A stretch of 64,000 bases of DNA. Origin: Isoetes taiwanensis. Its lineage: Eukaryota > Streptophyta > Lycopodiopsida > Isoetales > Isoetaceae. The translations under genes and the position numbers were made by a program. Below are positions 31,319-42,628 of this stretch, in pieces (within the stretch, counting starts at the first letter, position 1; the number at the start of each line of letters is the position of its first letter). The notes below the pieces were generated by a model, which had not been told where the DNA came from, ran no database searches, and saw nothing but the letters and a program-made list of their open reading frames with translations. The DNA is taken from positions 9,983,172 to 10,047,171 of the forward strand of contig JAJEKV010000020.1 of NCBI GenBank assembly GCA_021234155.1, given 5' to 3'.

Positions 31319-33240
31319 GTGGTTCACAAGGACAAAAATAAGGGAGAAAACCTAATTCCAGAAACAAAGGATGATGAACATGCAAACAAGAAGAATAGTT
31401 ATGATGATTTTGAAGAAAGACCACAGATGAATCATGATATATCTGATGCAAAACAGGGCAGCACTTCAGGGGATGAGAAACAATCAGAGATAGAACCCGA
31501 GATTGAAAATGAAGAGGCCTTTGAACATGAGAATAACACTGAAATCAGAAATAGGAGGAGGAGAAAAACAGAAATTGAAAAACTCAGGGAAGGAATGCAA
31601 GTAGACCATGAGACATATGGCAGAAATGACAGTGGCAAGAGTAAAAGACTCAATGATGATGAATTAGATATACATCAAATTATGGCACTCATTGAACCAG
31701 GGTTACCAAGTAATTTTGTTGAGGCTGTTAGCTCAGAGAATTCAGATAAATGGATGGCAGCTATGGAGGAAGAGATGTCTGCATTTGAAAGAACACATAC
31801 ATATGAAATTGTTAAGCAACCAGATGGTAAGAACATTGTAGGGAGCAAGTGGATTTACAAGATCAAAACAGGGATAAATGGAGAATCAAAATATAAATCC
31901 AGATTAGTGACTCAAGGATTCACACGAAAGAGAGGTTTAGATTATGAAGAGACTTTTTCTCCAATAGTAAAATTAACAAGCATCAGAGTCTTACTTGCTT
32001 TTGCAAATGCACACAATTTGGAAATACATCACATGGATGTAAGTACAGCATTTCTAAATGCAGAAATAAATGAGGAAATTTATATGAGACCAGCTCCAGG
32101 TTTTGAACTTAAAGGAGAAAATATGGTGTGGAAGTTGAAATGTGCTGTGTATGGCCTAAAGCAAGCACGCAGAATGTGGTACAATTGCATTGACAAATAT
32201 TTGCAAAACCAGGGGTTTATTAAGTTTTTGAATGATGGAAATATGTACATTCTCAACAAAGGAGATCAATTTTGTATTCTTGCTCTATATGTGGATGACA
32301 ACATCTAGTGGCAAGCAATTTTGAAATTCTGGAATATTGCAAAAAAATTTTAACCAGCAAATACAAAATGACAGATTTGGGTGAACTGAAAAGGTTCTTG
32401 GGAATGGAAGTTTACAAGGACAGATCCAAAAACAGTTTTACAAATTACTCAAATTAACAACATTGAAGGTATGTTGAAGAGATTTCACATGGAAGACTGC
32501 AATACTTCAAGAACTCCTATTGTCCAAGATCTGAAACTATCAAATGACATTAGTCCAATGAATGAAGCAGAAATGATCCAGATGGCACATGTTCCTTATA
32601 GGGAGTTGATAGGCTGCTTGTTGTTTGTCTCAAACTCTACCAGACCAGACATTGCATATACAGTCAGCTTGCTCAGCAGATTTTGTAATATCCAGGATAC
32701 CAGCACTGGATAATAGCTAAGAGAGTATTAAGATACTTAAAGTACACAAAGGATCATGGTCTCACATTCAATAATAAGGACTTGACATTAACTGGATATG
32801 CTGATGCAGACTGGGCAAATGATGTAGACACAAGAAAATCCACTTCAGGGTTTTGTTTGATGTTGGGAGGAGCAACCATTGTATGGAAAAGCAAAAAGCA
32901 ATCAAGTATAGCTATGTCCATAGCTGAGGCAAAGTACAACTCAACCACACTTGCAGCAAAGGAAATTGTTTGGGTAAGACGTTTACTTAATGAGCTCAAA
33001 GTTTTCCAAACATCTCCTACATTGTTATTTTCAGATAGCTTAAGTTGCATAGCCGGTTTTTCATCAGAGAACCAAACACATAGAATTGCATGTGCATTTC
33101 ATAAGGGAAATGGTGCACAAGGGAATTATAATAGTGAAACATATTCCCACAAATGATCAAATTGCAGATGTTTTGACAAAGGGTTTGCCTGAATGCAAGT
33201 TTCAGAAATTCAATAGGAATTTCAGAAATTGATGGCACAA
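31319..33240 (+). pseudogene. Copia reverse transcriptase and RNase H
   Basis: The 31319-32308 frame has an acidic linker, then RT: KWIYKIKTGINGESKYKSRL, VTQGFTRKRGLDYEETFSP, HMDVSTAFLNAEINEEIYM, YGLKQARRMWYN and the catalytic LYVDDN. It ends in TAG at 32308 right after the YVDD box. Later pieces: 32471-32713 (PYRELIGCLLFVSNSTRPDI), 32782-33156 (GYADADWANDVDTRKSTSGF, an RNase H motif with its Asp residues). The final RNase H segment runs to about 33230 in another frame. Confidence 0.93.
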
Positions 33241-33503
33241 CATAAAGTTACAAAGGTTCATAGAATGAGCAGTTAAAGTTCTGAAGAAACAACTACTTTT
33301 GTCAAAATAAATATGTGATGTTGGAAGCACGAATTATGTTGAAAGCAGGAACCCTGTTACAGAACTAATCTTGAAGTTAAGCTGTGTTGAAACCAGAAAC
33401 TCTGTTACAGAATTTATCCTAAGGTTATGCTGCAGACAATTTATCTTGTGAGAAGACAGTTGCACAGAAAAAGGGGAACATATCTCAAGGGATATTAACA
33501 TGA

Positions 33504-33511
33504 AAGGGGAA
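33504..33511 (+). other. Polypurine tract of the copia element
   Basis: AAAGGGGAA immediately before the 3' LTR, the plus-strand primer of reverse transcription. Confidence 0.8.
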
Positions 33512-34054
33512 TGTTGAAATAAATCATTTAAAATCCAGAGAGAGAGAGAAGGATGCAAATATGATCATTAGGGCAATGGTTCCTTATGGGATATATGTGA
33601 TGAAATATGGATATTGAGTTAAGGTTAAACCATTAGAATTTGTTAATGGTTTAATATCGTGAATGTTGAAGCTTTGCATATTTGGTAAGACATGACGGTC
33701 GTATATAGGTGAGACAGCTGCATCCGATCAAATCTGGCAAGTCAAAGGATCAGTGAATAGAAGATTCACAAAAGCTAAGCGGCCAGATCCAAGCCTAAGC
33801 GGCCGGATCTGGCCTTATAAATAAAAGGAGAATTGTAATGTTAAAAAGCTGCAATGAGAATCATGCAGGCTTGGGTTGTCGAAGAAATTTAACACCGTTC
33901 ATTTGGTTATTTAAGTTCACTTCTCAATGGTTATTTAAGTTCTTATGGTCCTATGCATTGTTATGAAATATTGTCTTATTAGCTATTTGATACTATTTCA
34001 TATTTGAAGTTCTAAGGCTAAAAGATTGAAGTTGCATTGATCTATATCTCTTCA
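33512..34054 (+). repeat. 3' LTR of the copia element
   Basis: 543 bp, near copy of 28500-29024, with an extra stretch around 33900-33925 (TTGGTTATTTAAGTTCAC region). Ends in CA at 34054, followed by the ACCAA target duplication. Confidence 0.95.
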
Positions 34055-34059
34055 ACCAA

Positions 34060-35340
34060 ACACTACAAGATTTGAGTTCTGCGGGTTTGCTTATATGCAT
34101 GATCAAGGAGAGCCTCAGGCACAATCTCCAATTGATCTTCTGTCATCTCCAAAAGTATCGATATATCAAAATTCTCTTCTGGATCGGGGTTATGCTTCTT
34201 GAGAAGGCTCACACAAAAGACTTTATGGACCTTCAAATGTGCGGGTAGATTCAACCCATATGATTGAGAATCTATCATCTCGGTTATCTCAAAAAGTCCT
34301 GCCCATGTAGGTGCAATTTTCTTGTAATTGTCAATTTTGAGTTTGGCTTGCTTCACCTTGATCTTTAGCCATACGAACTCACCAACTTGAAATTCCCGTG
34401 GTGTTCGATGCCGATCGGCAAGGCTCTTTTTGCCGAGCTCTGGCGGCTAACAAATACCCTCAAACTTCCTTGACGAGGGCCTGCATATCTGTAAGCAATT
34501 ACTGAGAGACTTCCACCTTGGAAACTGGATAATGCCATGTGTCCGGAGTAAGGCATTGATAACCGTAGTTGATCATAAAAGGAGACATTCTTGAAGACTC
34601 CTGTTTAGTACTGTTATGCGCAAACTCTACCAAATGGATATAGTCTGCCCATTGGGATTGCTTGTTTCAGACATCGATATGCAGCATGTCTTTGATTATG
34701 TGGTTGGTACGCTCTGTTTGGCCATCCGTCTGTGGGTGATAGGTTGTGCTCATCGCAAACTTAGTTTGAATTGCGCTAAAGAAATCCTTCCAGAATGCAC
34801 TAACAAACTTAGGATCCCGGTCCGATATAATGGTATGGGGCATCCCATGAAGACGAAACACTTCCTTCATGAACAACAAGGCGATATCTAATGACATTGC
34901 AAAAAAGTGTGCCATTTTGGAAAGCTTGTCGACCACCACCATCAAGGCATCAAAGCCCCTTATAGTGCGCGGAAGCCCCACGATAAAATCCATGGTAACA
35001 GCTTCCCATTTTGCATTAGGAACATCTAAGGATTGTAATTCCTATGGGATGCGTAACTATTCCGCCTTTGTTTGCTGACATATCTCACATTGCTTAATGT
35101 ATCGGACAATGTGTTTCTTCATCCCTGGCCACAAATAGCTGGAGCAGATCTTAAAATATATTTTTATAAATCCTGCATGCCCCGCTATAGGACTGTTATG
35201 TGTGTCGTGGAGAATGAGCTTGCTAACTCCTGATGTCTTGGAAACACATAGCTTATCCTTGTAATAAAGAAGATTAGCCTCCTTCTTATAATGGCGGAAA
35301 GCCTCCCTCTCCTTATCAGTTCTGGCTTCCTTGGATAGAC
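34060..35340 (-). pseudogene. Element C integrase and start of chromodomain
   Basis: Core at 34993-34667: MDFIVGLPRTIRGFDALMV, ISDRDPKFVSAFW, STTYHPQTDGQTER. The third catalytic position, Glu in element A (NRILEDML), reads Lys here (NHIIKDML), so this copy would be dead even if translated. 34356-34063 carries the GPY-type module (APTWAGLFEITEMIDSQSYG) and LLDHAYKQTRRTQIL. The chromodomain (LVKWKHLPTEDATWVLK) is finished at 28381-28499 on the other side of the copia insertion. Zinc-binding remnants lie near 35100-35240. Confidence 0.9.
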
Positions 35341-35344
35341 TTTT

Positions 35345-36220
35345 CTATATTTCCTGAAATTTAGGATCTGTTGAAAGAGTCAGTTGTATATGCTTACCAA
35401 ACTCGTTGGAGAGAGTGGAAATAGTATTACAATATGTTTGGGTGACCAATGGATGTCTGGAAAGTGCGTCAGCAACAACATTATGCTTGTCCGTCTTATA
35501 GACTACTTCAAAATCATACTCTTCCAGAAACTCCATCTATCGTCATTGTCTAAGATTGAGGTGGGGTTGCGTGAAAATGTAGTGGAGGCTTTGGTGATTG
35601 GTATCCAAATCGTCTCCCGAATAAGTAATGCCTCCAAATACGCAAGGCACGCACGACGACAAGCAATTCTTGATCATGCGTGTGGTAACGTTGTTCTACA
35701 TCATCCATTTTTCTAGAATCATAGGCGATTACCCTATCTTCCTGTATTAATACTCCACCTGTAGCAATCTTACTAGCATCTGCAGAAACAATATGCCCCA
35801 AGTAGTCAACCTTGGTGGTTGCAAACCTACACTTGGAGAACTTGGCATAAAGTTGATGGCGTCTCAATTTCTGCAAGGCCAACCGAAGATGGCGCTCATG
35901 GTCTTCTAAGGTTTTGCTATATATGAGGATATCATCGAAGAAAATGATGATGAAGTCATCAAGGTATTCACAGAAAACATCTTCATCAACCTCATAAATG
36001 TGGCAGGAGCATTAGTTAGTTTAAGTGGCATAACAGTAAACTCATAATGGCCATAACGTGTCCGAAAAGTGGACTTATGGATATCATTCTCTTTAATTCT
36101 TATCTGGTGATATCGTGAGCGAAGATCAATCTTTGTGAAATACTTAACTTTTTGCAATTGATCCATCAAGTCATCGGCACACGGTAGAGCATAGCGATCA
36201 ATAACTTCCTCCTATTTAGA
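35345..36220 (-). pseudogene. Element C reverse transcriptase and RNase H with internal deletions
   Basis: RT palm pieces: [20 protein letters not shown] (36169) and [15 protein letters not shown] (35870). Compared with A, about 150 residues between protease and palm (RT fingers) are missing at about 36215, and the thumb-connection region is missing at about 35800, where VSADASKIATGGVLIQED joins RT directly to RNase H. RNase H ends with FLEEYDFEVVYKTDKHN (35536). C depends on other elements for RT. Confidence 0.85.
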
Positions 36221-36232
36221 CTTGATCTCTAC

Positions 36233-36900
36233 TTATGCAAGCCTAACAAGACAAGCAACCTGATACTTCTTAATGGCTTTATCCAACCGACGCAATGAAA
36301 TACACTGCATAATTGGAATAACTAGTTTACCTGCTATGGTTTCTCGAGCTCCATTAACTGCGTTAGAGGTGGCTTCTCGCTTTTCAAAATCAATGTTGGC
36401 CTTTGCAGCTGTCAAGAATCTCATACCAACAATAAGATCATAACAACCAATATTCATAATCTCGGCTCCTAGAGCAACATATGTTCTTGGCAACTCAATA
36501 TTCAAATTAATACGTCGACCTTGAGTATGGCATACAGCCCCACTAGCCAGCGTGACTGGACGTGGCTTTGACTTCAAAGGAGTAAGTTGTAAAGCTTCTG
36601 CCATTCTGGATGAAGCAAAATTGTGCGTGCTATCGGTGTCCATAAGGATGATAAAGGGTTGTCGGTCTACTTGGCCAAGGTTGGCTATTTGCGTGACCTG
36701 TTTCAATAGCGGCATAAATGTGGGACTCACCCTGTATATAGTCTGGTGCCTCGTCATCAACAATGATTTTAAGTTCATTTGGAGTTATGACATAATCCCA
36801 ATCCACTTCTGCAAGAGCAGCTTGAGCAGCCTGTGTCATATAGGGGCACTCCTGCATATGGTTTCCCGGTCGAAAACATCGAAAGCAGGCCTTGTCTTTT
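36233..36900 (-). pseudogene. Element C protease region and gag zinc knuckle
   Basis: A knuckle-like CFRCFRPGNHMQEC lies near 36850-36890. The protease follows in 36778-36233: FIILMDTDSTHNFASSRMAE, where the active-site D-T-G has become D-T-D. Further protease residues: GAVCHTQGRRINLNIELP and YDLIVGMRFL. The active-site change predicts an inactive enzyme. Confidence 0.85.
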
Positions 36901-38010
36901 CGTAACTGCTCACGAGAGCTTCTTTTGGAATGGCTTGCAAAATGTCACGGACAGCTCCTGCAGTATTAAAAAACTTATCTGGCACAGTAAAAGAAACTTT
37001 CTTATCTTGCTTCTGATACCCAGCCAATGAGGGAGGTCCTGGACTAGGTGAGCGTCCCCGATATGGTGTGTAGCCCCTGTTTTGACCAAAGGTAGAAGGA
37101 CATGGTGGCTGATACTTAGGGTTATCCTCCTCCAAGCTAAGAGCCTTAGCTTCAGCTTCTTGCTACTGTCTTGGGATCGATGGCTCGGACCATTTTCCTG
37201 AGAGTATGGGATAAGCCCTCAATATACCCCTCAACTGCCCTGCGTTCATTTATCCCCGAAACATACAACTGTAAATGCATGAATTCATCTGTGTATGCTT
37301 GGACTATCATATTTTTTTGTTCCAGGCAGTAAAAAGTTTGAATTTGTTGGTAGCGATGAGCTCTGGGGACATAGTGATATTTGAAAGCTTTGGCAAAAAC
37401 CTTATATCGACACCTGCCTCGAGTCAATCCATGAGAACGAGCATATCCCTTCCACCAAATACGGGCTGACCCTGTGAGGTTAGTGGCGGCAACCTTGCCG
37501 ATATCCTTTCTCTGTCATCCTATAGGATTTGCCAAATTCATGCATCTCATCCAACCAGGATTCGACAGCCACACCTGACTTGGTTTTACCCAAGAACTGA
37601 GCCAATTTATGGTTCTTCCAAATGCTGGTAATGGCAGAGTCTATGGTTTTCTGATAGTCCTTCTTTTTGGACTTTGCATAATCATCTGCTGACTCAAAGG
37701 ACTTCAATGACTCGGATGATTCCGAACTGGCATCAGATGATGAACTGCTCTGTGTATACTTTGTGTGTGCGGATGTAATTGGAGCAGGTATCGGTACAAG
37801 TGGCGATGGTGGCTGATGATTTGCTATAGCGGGAACCTCAGACCCATATTCTTGCGGTATTGGTGGTGGATTGCTTTGAAGCACATAAGCTTGGAGCTCA
37901 GTAAGCTAATGCTTCATAAGTATGAGCTCCTGCTTGGGAGTGAGACGACCGGGTTGCACGGGTGTCCCCCATTGAGGGGGATGTACACCGTTGAAAATAT
38001 AGATGAGATT
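36836..38010 (-). pseudogene. Element C gag
   Basis: N-terminal helix (RLTPKQELILMKH) near 37920-37950 matches the M-T-P-E-E-E helix of gag in A, then a Ser-rich stretch (SSSSDASSESSESLKSFES) and the core NHKLAQFLGKTKSGVAVESW at 37600. A frameshift at about 37490 moves the rest to 37427-37152 (YIEGLSHTLRKMVRAIDPKT) and 37135-36836. Same domain order as in elements A and B. Confidence 0.85.
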
Positions 38011-38159
38011 GAGATAAGCACAACATTCAAGCATTGTCATATTAACACCATTAGAAAAGAAGTTACTTGAGGTTAAAGTAGAAATTAACGTCACATTTAA
38101 CATAGTGCTCGAATGGACAACAGAACGTGGAATTTCATTTATACAAGATGTTTATACAT

Positions 38160-38400
38160 AAGCATAGTCCACTGGAGATGTGACTCGATTCAATATCGAA
38201 TGAAGGGTACTATCCCTTACTGACCACAACAGATTATACTTCTGCCAAGCCCGGAGGATGATATCCTGGTATTCCATAGTCGGGCTTATGATGGTGCATC
38301 GTAAGTCATGGGTGGATTTATCTCGAAGAAGCGTGACAAGTTCCCACCCATTAGTGGGGTAGCATGGTATGTTTGTTTCTACAGTAGACCCCGCAGTAGA
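38160..38400 (-). other. Unidentified open stretch in element C
   Basis: About 80 codons without a stop on the minus strand, lacking an ATG at the front: contains NIPCYPTNGWELVTLLRDKS and IILRAWQKYNLLWSVRDS, ending VDYAYV-stop. It lies between ORF2 and gag, with nothing comparable in A or B. TCTACTGTAG just before it could be a splice acceptor. Family unknown; it may be a captured exon or an extra ORF2 tail. Confidence 0.4.
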
Positions 38401-38925
38401 TGTACAATCAATGACTTATAAATTACATACAAGGCATTCAACAGAGAGAGAGAGAATAAACATAGAATATCAAAGTTTGTATTGTAAATGGCATACACGT
38501 GCCTATTTGAGTAATACATATATGTTAATGGCCAAGGGCCATAAACTACAATAAAAAAAACTATCATTCGGGAACTAATGGGTCATTTTTCATTATAACT
38601 TTTGATCATGATCCATGTAGCAATGGGAGTCTTGGAGGTGATAATCCATTCATATATCTTTTTACGATATAAATATATAAGAAATAAGCAAAAATCATAT
38701 TTTTAAGGTTAACGATATATGACCATATTGAAATACATCATAAGGGTAACTCATTGGAAAGCTAATGATAACTTAACATTTTGACAAGTGGATCAAAAGT
38801 TATGGGGAAAAGCAATCTCATGAGGATAAGAAGTTAATAGTGGGCAAATTCCATTGGATTCTTATGGGGATGAAATGAGATCTCAAATTTCCTCTAAACA
38901 ATAAAAAAATAAAAAAAAACTATAT
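38401..38925. other. Spacer in element C, nothing recognised
   Basis: AT-rich sequence with a short GA run near 38442-38453. No protein similarity or repeat structure seen. Confidence 0.5.
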
Positions 38926-40236
38926 TCATGAAAGGAGCTTCATGCTCATCCATGGTGCGATGTCCGCTCCTAGGCGGTCAATCTCATGAGGATCCCGAGC
39001 AGCCACGGACACATATGTGAGCACACAATGTGGGAGCTTCTTATGGCCGGCTAAGGTGAATAACACACGGAGTGCCCACCATGATGCCTCTGCCTCTGGA
39101 GCTAGATCCCACGCCACAAAAAGGACATGTCCCTGCTTAAAAGCTGAAAGGAAGAAGCAGGTAATGTGATTTCCCCGAGCACTAACCTCTGGGATGACAA
39201 AGATGGTTACTTCCTTGTCGAGGTCCATAGTGACCTCCTCTTCCGTAACTTCCCGCTTTTCTTCCTTCAGATGATCTTTGTTGTCATAAAGATTTTCCCC
39301 TTCTTCATCCGACTCTGAGGGAATATCCACCATGTTAATGTTTGGGCCGTGGGGTCCCATAGCAAGAAAAGCTTCTTCAGGTGGCTGTGTCAGGGCCTCT
39401 TGCAACATAAGGTCTCACAGCCTCAAGAGGGTGTCAACTGGCTCAATGGTCTCCTGATGAAATTTAAGCAACTGTTGCACCTCAATAAAGAACTCGGCCA
39501 ATGTAAAATCGATGAAATCATCCATGCAATTCTCCGCGAGCTCATACAATACTCGTGCCTTCCTTTTGGACTTAAGGTCAGCAACAACATGGTAAGTCCA
39601 CATAATATCCTCCAATAGGAGGTATTATTGCCCTTGGTGGTAGATAACCGGGAGGGCATCCAAGCCAGTAAGATGTGCCCCTTGATCTCGGTGTAGGGGC
39701 ATCTGCTCCGCTAACTGTTTCCACCGGGCGACGTCATCCTCTCGGACGTACTCGTCATCTTTTTCGTCTAAAACCGCTGACGCTTTGTCCTTCTTTGCTG
39801 GGAAGGTTTCCTCTTCAACGTACTGATCCATGAGTATAGCCAGAGCAAAGTTTACCTCAAAATATTGCTGGCCCTCATGCATCAGGACGGGTGGGTTCTT
39901 GCCCCATCTAAGTTTTCATGTGAGGATGTTAGAGGCATGAGAACCACCCCCCAACATATCTCTCACAATGGCCCTCTCCAAATAAAGGTGGGGTGGATCC
40001 CCTATGGTGATACAGAGGGGTACTATTTCCTGAGTGTAAAACTCAAGGAAAGCAACATAGTCGGGGTGGGCCTGCGTGTTAGTAATGAGGTCCACCATTT
40101 GGAACAGAAAATGCTGAAGGAGGTCGAATGGGACTTGAGGATCCCAATGTTCTCCATGTTGGTACCATTGGAGAAGGCTAGAGGTATCCATTGCACAAGC
40201 GAGTATTGGAGGAGGAGCGAGAAGCCAAGGAAGTAA
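38926..40236 (-). pseudogene. Element C ORF2, diverged homologue of A and B ORF2
   Basis: ATG 40191 reads MDTSSLLQWYQH, matching the F-R-R-W-Y start of ORF2 in A and B at its key aromatic pair. Frames 40191-39916, 39882-39625, 39615-39415 and 39408-38926 are separated by single stops and small shifts. The acidic middle (PSESDEEGENLYDN) and the core (DKEVTIFVIPEVSARGNH, ITCFFLSAFKQGHVLF) sit where the A/B core sits (DGRIAVIHRKFTPRGEEG). The close of the core (VLTYVSVAARDPHEIDRLG) also parallels VTAAYTSDRRVEDLARAL. Similarity is low but ordered along the length. Function unknown. Confidence 0.7.
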
Positions 40237-40330
40237 AGAGAAAATGAAACCCTAAACAATATTCAGTGTAACTTTTTTTAAAACTTTATGCTGACATCAG
40301 TGCCAGTCATTATTAATAATTAAATAAACA

Positions 40331-40376
40331 ACAAATTTATCGCGGCGGCCAAGGCTGCCGCGAACATTTCTCTTCA
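40331..40376 (-). repeat. GC-rich palindrome, copy 1, upstream of element C ORF2
   Basis: Arms CGCGGCGGCC and GGCTGCCGCG inside AAATTTAT...ACATTTCTC. Two further copies lie at 57553-57600 and 60455-60500 in the opposite orientation. It is placed upstream of ORF2, where A and B have a hairpin pair. Confidence 0.75.
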
Positions 40377-40839
40377 CTCACTCACTTATTAGTTTGAAAC
40401 CTTGTGCGAAGTTGGAACGCATTATACATGCTAGTGCTCAAAGTCTGTCGTTAAACTTTTTGTAGAGACACCCAGTTTTCATTCACTTAGAGTGCATAGA
40501 TCAACATATAATGCATTTGCCACAATAACCTCCAATCCCAAACAATATTTCTGCCACATTGCAATGTCCATGTACAAAAGATGTTGGCTTTCAAATTCAT
40601 CAACATAGAATTGAGAATCTCAACGTCCATATGTTTTCATACTTAAGAGAAAACTCAAGGGAATACAGTGATACATGCAGTAATAAATATGGCCCTAGCA
40701 AGTTGATTAGTTTTTCTTCAAGTCTTTCAACAAACCAACAACCTGTTGCATTGTTAGTCGTTTCGAACGGCACTCAGCAGTACATAAATATGCAATTCGC
40801 AACATTTCAAGCATTTCCTTAGTAGACTCTTCACTTAAA

Positions 40840-41030
40840 AGCCATCTAGTGCCTTGTGACTGTGTTTATCACGAACTAAGGTCCTTACCCAGTTAATCAA
40901 CTTACCACTATAATTTCCTTTCCCAATTACAAGCTCAGACAACACATATCCAAAGCTATAAACATCGCCCTTCGCTGATAGATCCTTGCTCTCTATGTCT
41001 CCTGATTTGTACTCCCCTTATTTCATGGCT
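40840..41030 (-). pseudogene. Receptor-like protein kinase fragment
   Basis: Minus-strand reading gives LSAKGDVYSFGYVLSELVIG and then [14 protein letters not shown]. The D-V-Y-S-F-G block is kinase subdomain IX of plant receptor-like kinases. An in-frame stop lies just before (LAMK-stop-GEYKSGD) and after the piece. About 60 residues remain, inside element C between ORF1 and ORF2. It looks like a host gene piece carried or inserted there. Confidence 0.75.
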
Positions 41031-42628
41031 AATAGTCTTGAGTAAAAAAACCATGGGCGCATTGAATAGGCAAGCTTTCTTCAAGGAGCAATCTCGGGGA
41101 TGTGACCTCTTTGAAAACACATTGTTGGCAGTATTTTATTCTTTGTTAGGAAGATAATAGGAAAGATGCAAATGTAAGAAAAAAAGCAAGGAATACCCAT
41201 GTATAAGGTTCCCAACAACAAACGACACTAAGATAATTATATATGGCCGCCATCACTCCAATTGCCAGCTGGTGCTATTGGCTCTCTCAACATCTAGTTC
41301 GTGTCTCATCCGGTATACAAAGAATCCTAAAAATGAGAGCAAAGTACTAAGACACTGGAGTACAATCATGACGAATTTGTGATGGAAGAATGTCACACAT
41401 CTTGCATTTGCTATATATAGGGACAACTTGATGCCAACATGTATTTTGGAAAATAGATAACATTTTTATTTTGAAAAGATAGATAGATAGATAGGCTGGG
41501 AAAAAAAAAAGCACTAATGTGGACCATCCGACTCTTGGCGCTTTCATTTTCCCTAGTTTTCGCTCATTCTGCCCAGCCGCTCAAATTGTTAGAAGCAGCT
41601 CGAGATTCGGCAATGGTGCAATGGATCAAATGGATCCGCCGGATTATCCACAAACATCCCAAATTAGGTTTTCAAAGATCTGACACAGATCCTCTTACAT
41701 GGTTTTCGTCCAAGTCTTAGATGCAAAAGAAGAAAAGCCCCTTTCAGGTTTTCCGTCCAAGTCTTAGATGCATGCATAGAAGGGATTTGGACGCCCAAAA
41801 TAGGTGAAACAATACGAGCATGGACAAAAATTTAGGCGAAAAACATCTCAGAATCGAGCAAACACACAGCTTTGCTTCAGACAGAAAAAACTCGATCTGA
41901 GCCAACCATTGCACATTTTTGTTTTGTTTTGCATAAGCATTTGCAGAAGACTGTACCTAATGCACCTTTCTGTTTTTTTCTTGCATCTGCATTTTAGAGC
42001 ATTTATTACCAAGAATTTCCATTGCCTCAAAGCTCATGAGCACCGAAAACAAAGAGAATAGCTCTGGATTAGCTCTTTCTTACTATTTTTTAGATGGCCT
42101 ATAATAAACGCCCATCAGATGATTCGGATTTGCCTTTGAGAGCTGCCATAGTCTGCAGAAGAATGCGGACCAGTTTTGTGCTCCCAAATCATATCAAAGG
42201 GGAAACGCATAGTATTTTTGGGTAAAAACAGAGCATATCACAACAAAAACAGGGGATTTCGGTGCTAAAACAGGGGATTTTGTGCCCAAATAGGTTGAAT
42301 CTGTCAATTTAGTAGCTTTTAAGCAAGAAATTCAAAAATCCATTTGCAGGGAAGAGTCGGCAAGGCATTACAGAGGCACAAAAATCAGAGATTCTTGTCT
42401 TAGAAGCAATCTATACAACCACATAATCCACACAAGTGTTCGCCGCCATTCAGACTTGCCAGATGGTCGGAGCAGCGAGGCAAACCGCACGATTATCTAT
42501 CTGGCGCAAGACGATCTATAGCTATTTTCCATTTTTCTCTCTCACTGAAAAAAATCCAGGGAAAACATGTGTTAACGTTAGAATGTACAATTTGCTGCGA
42601 CGTGGACGTCCCTATCGGACATAATAGA
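41031..42628. other. Spacer between ORF1 and ORF2 of element C
   Basis: 1.6 kb without a recognised gene. Contains short repeats of GATAGATAGATAG type near 41480 and two copies of TTTTCGTCCAAGTCTTAGATGC-like sequence near 41700-41770. The rest is unassigned. Confidence 0.45.

Larger units (their letters stand above)
28500..34054 (+). mobile_element. Ty1/copia LTR retrotransposon, full length, 5 bp target duplication
   Basis: 5555 bp, flanked by ACCAA at 28495-28499 and 34055-34059. LTRs start TGTTGAAATAAATC and end ATATCTCTTCA. Order gag, protease, integrase, RT, RNase H marks Ty1/copia (integrase before RT). LTR sequences differ at roughly a dozen positions plus one 18 bp length difference by eye, so insertion is fairly recent. 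It inserted into the chromodomain codons of element C: LVKWKHLP continues across the site when the element is removed. Confidence 0.96.
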
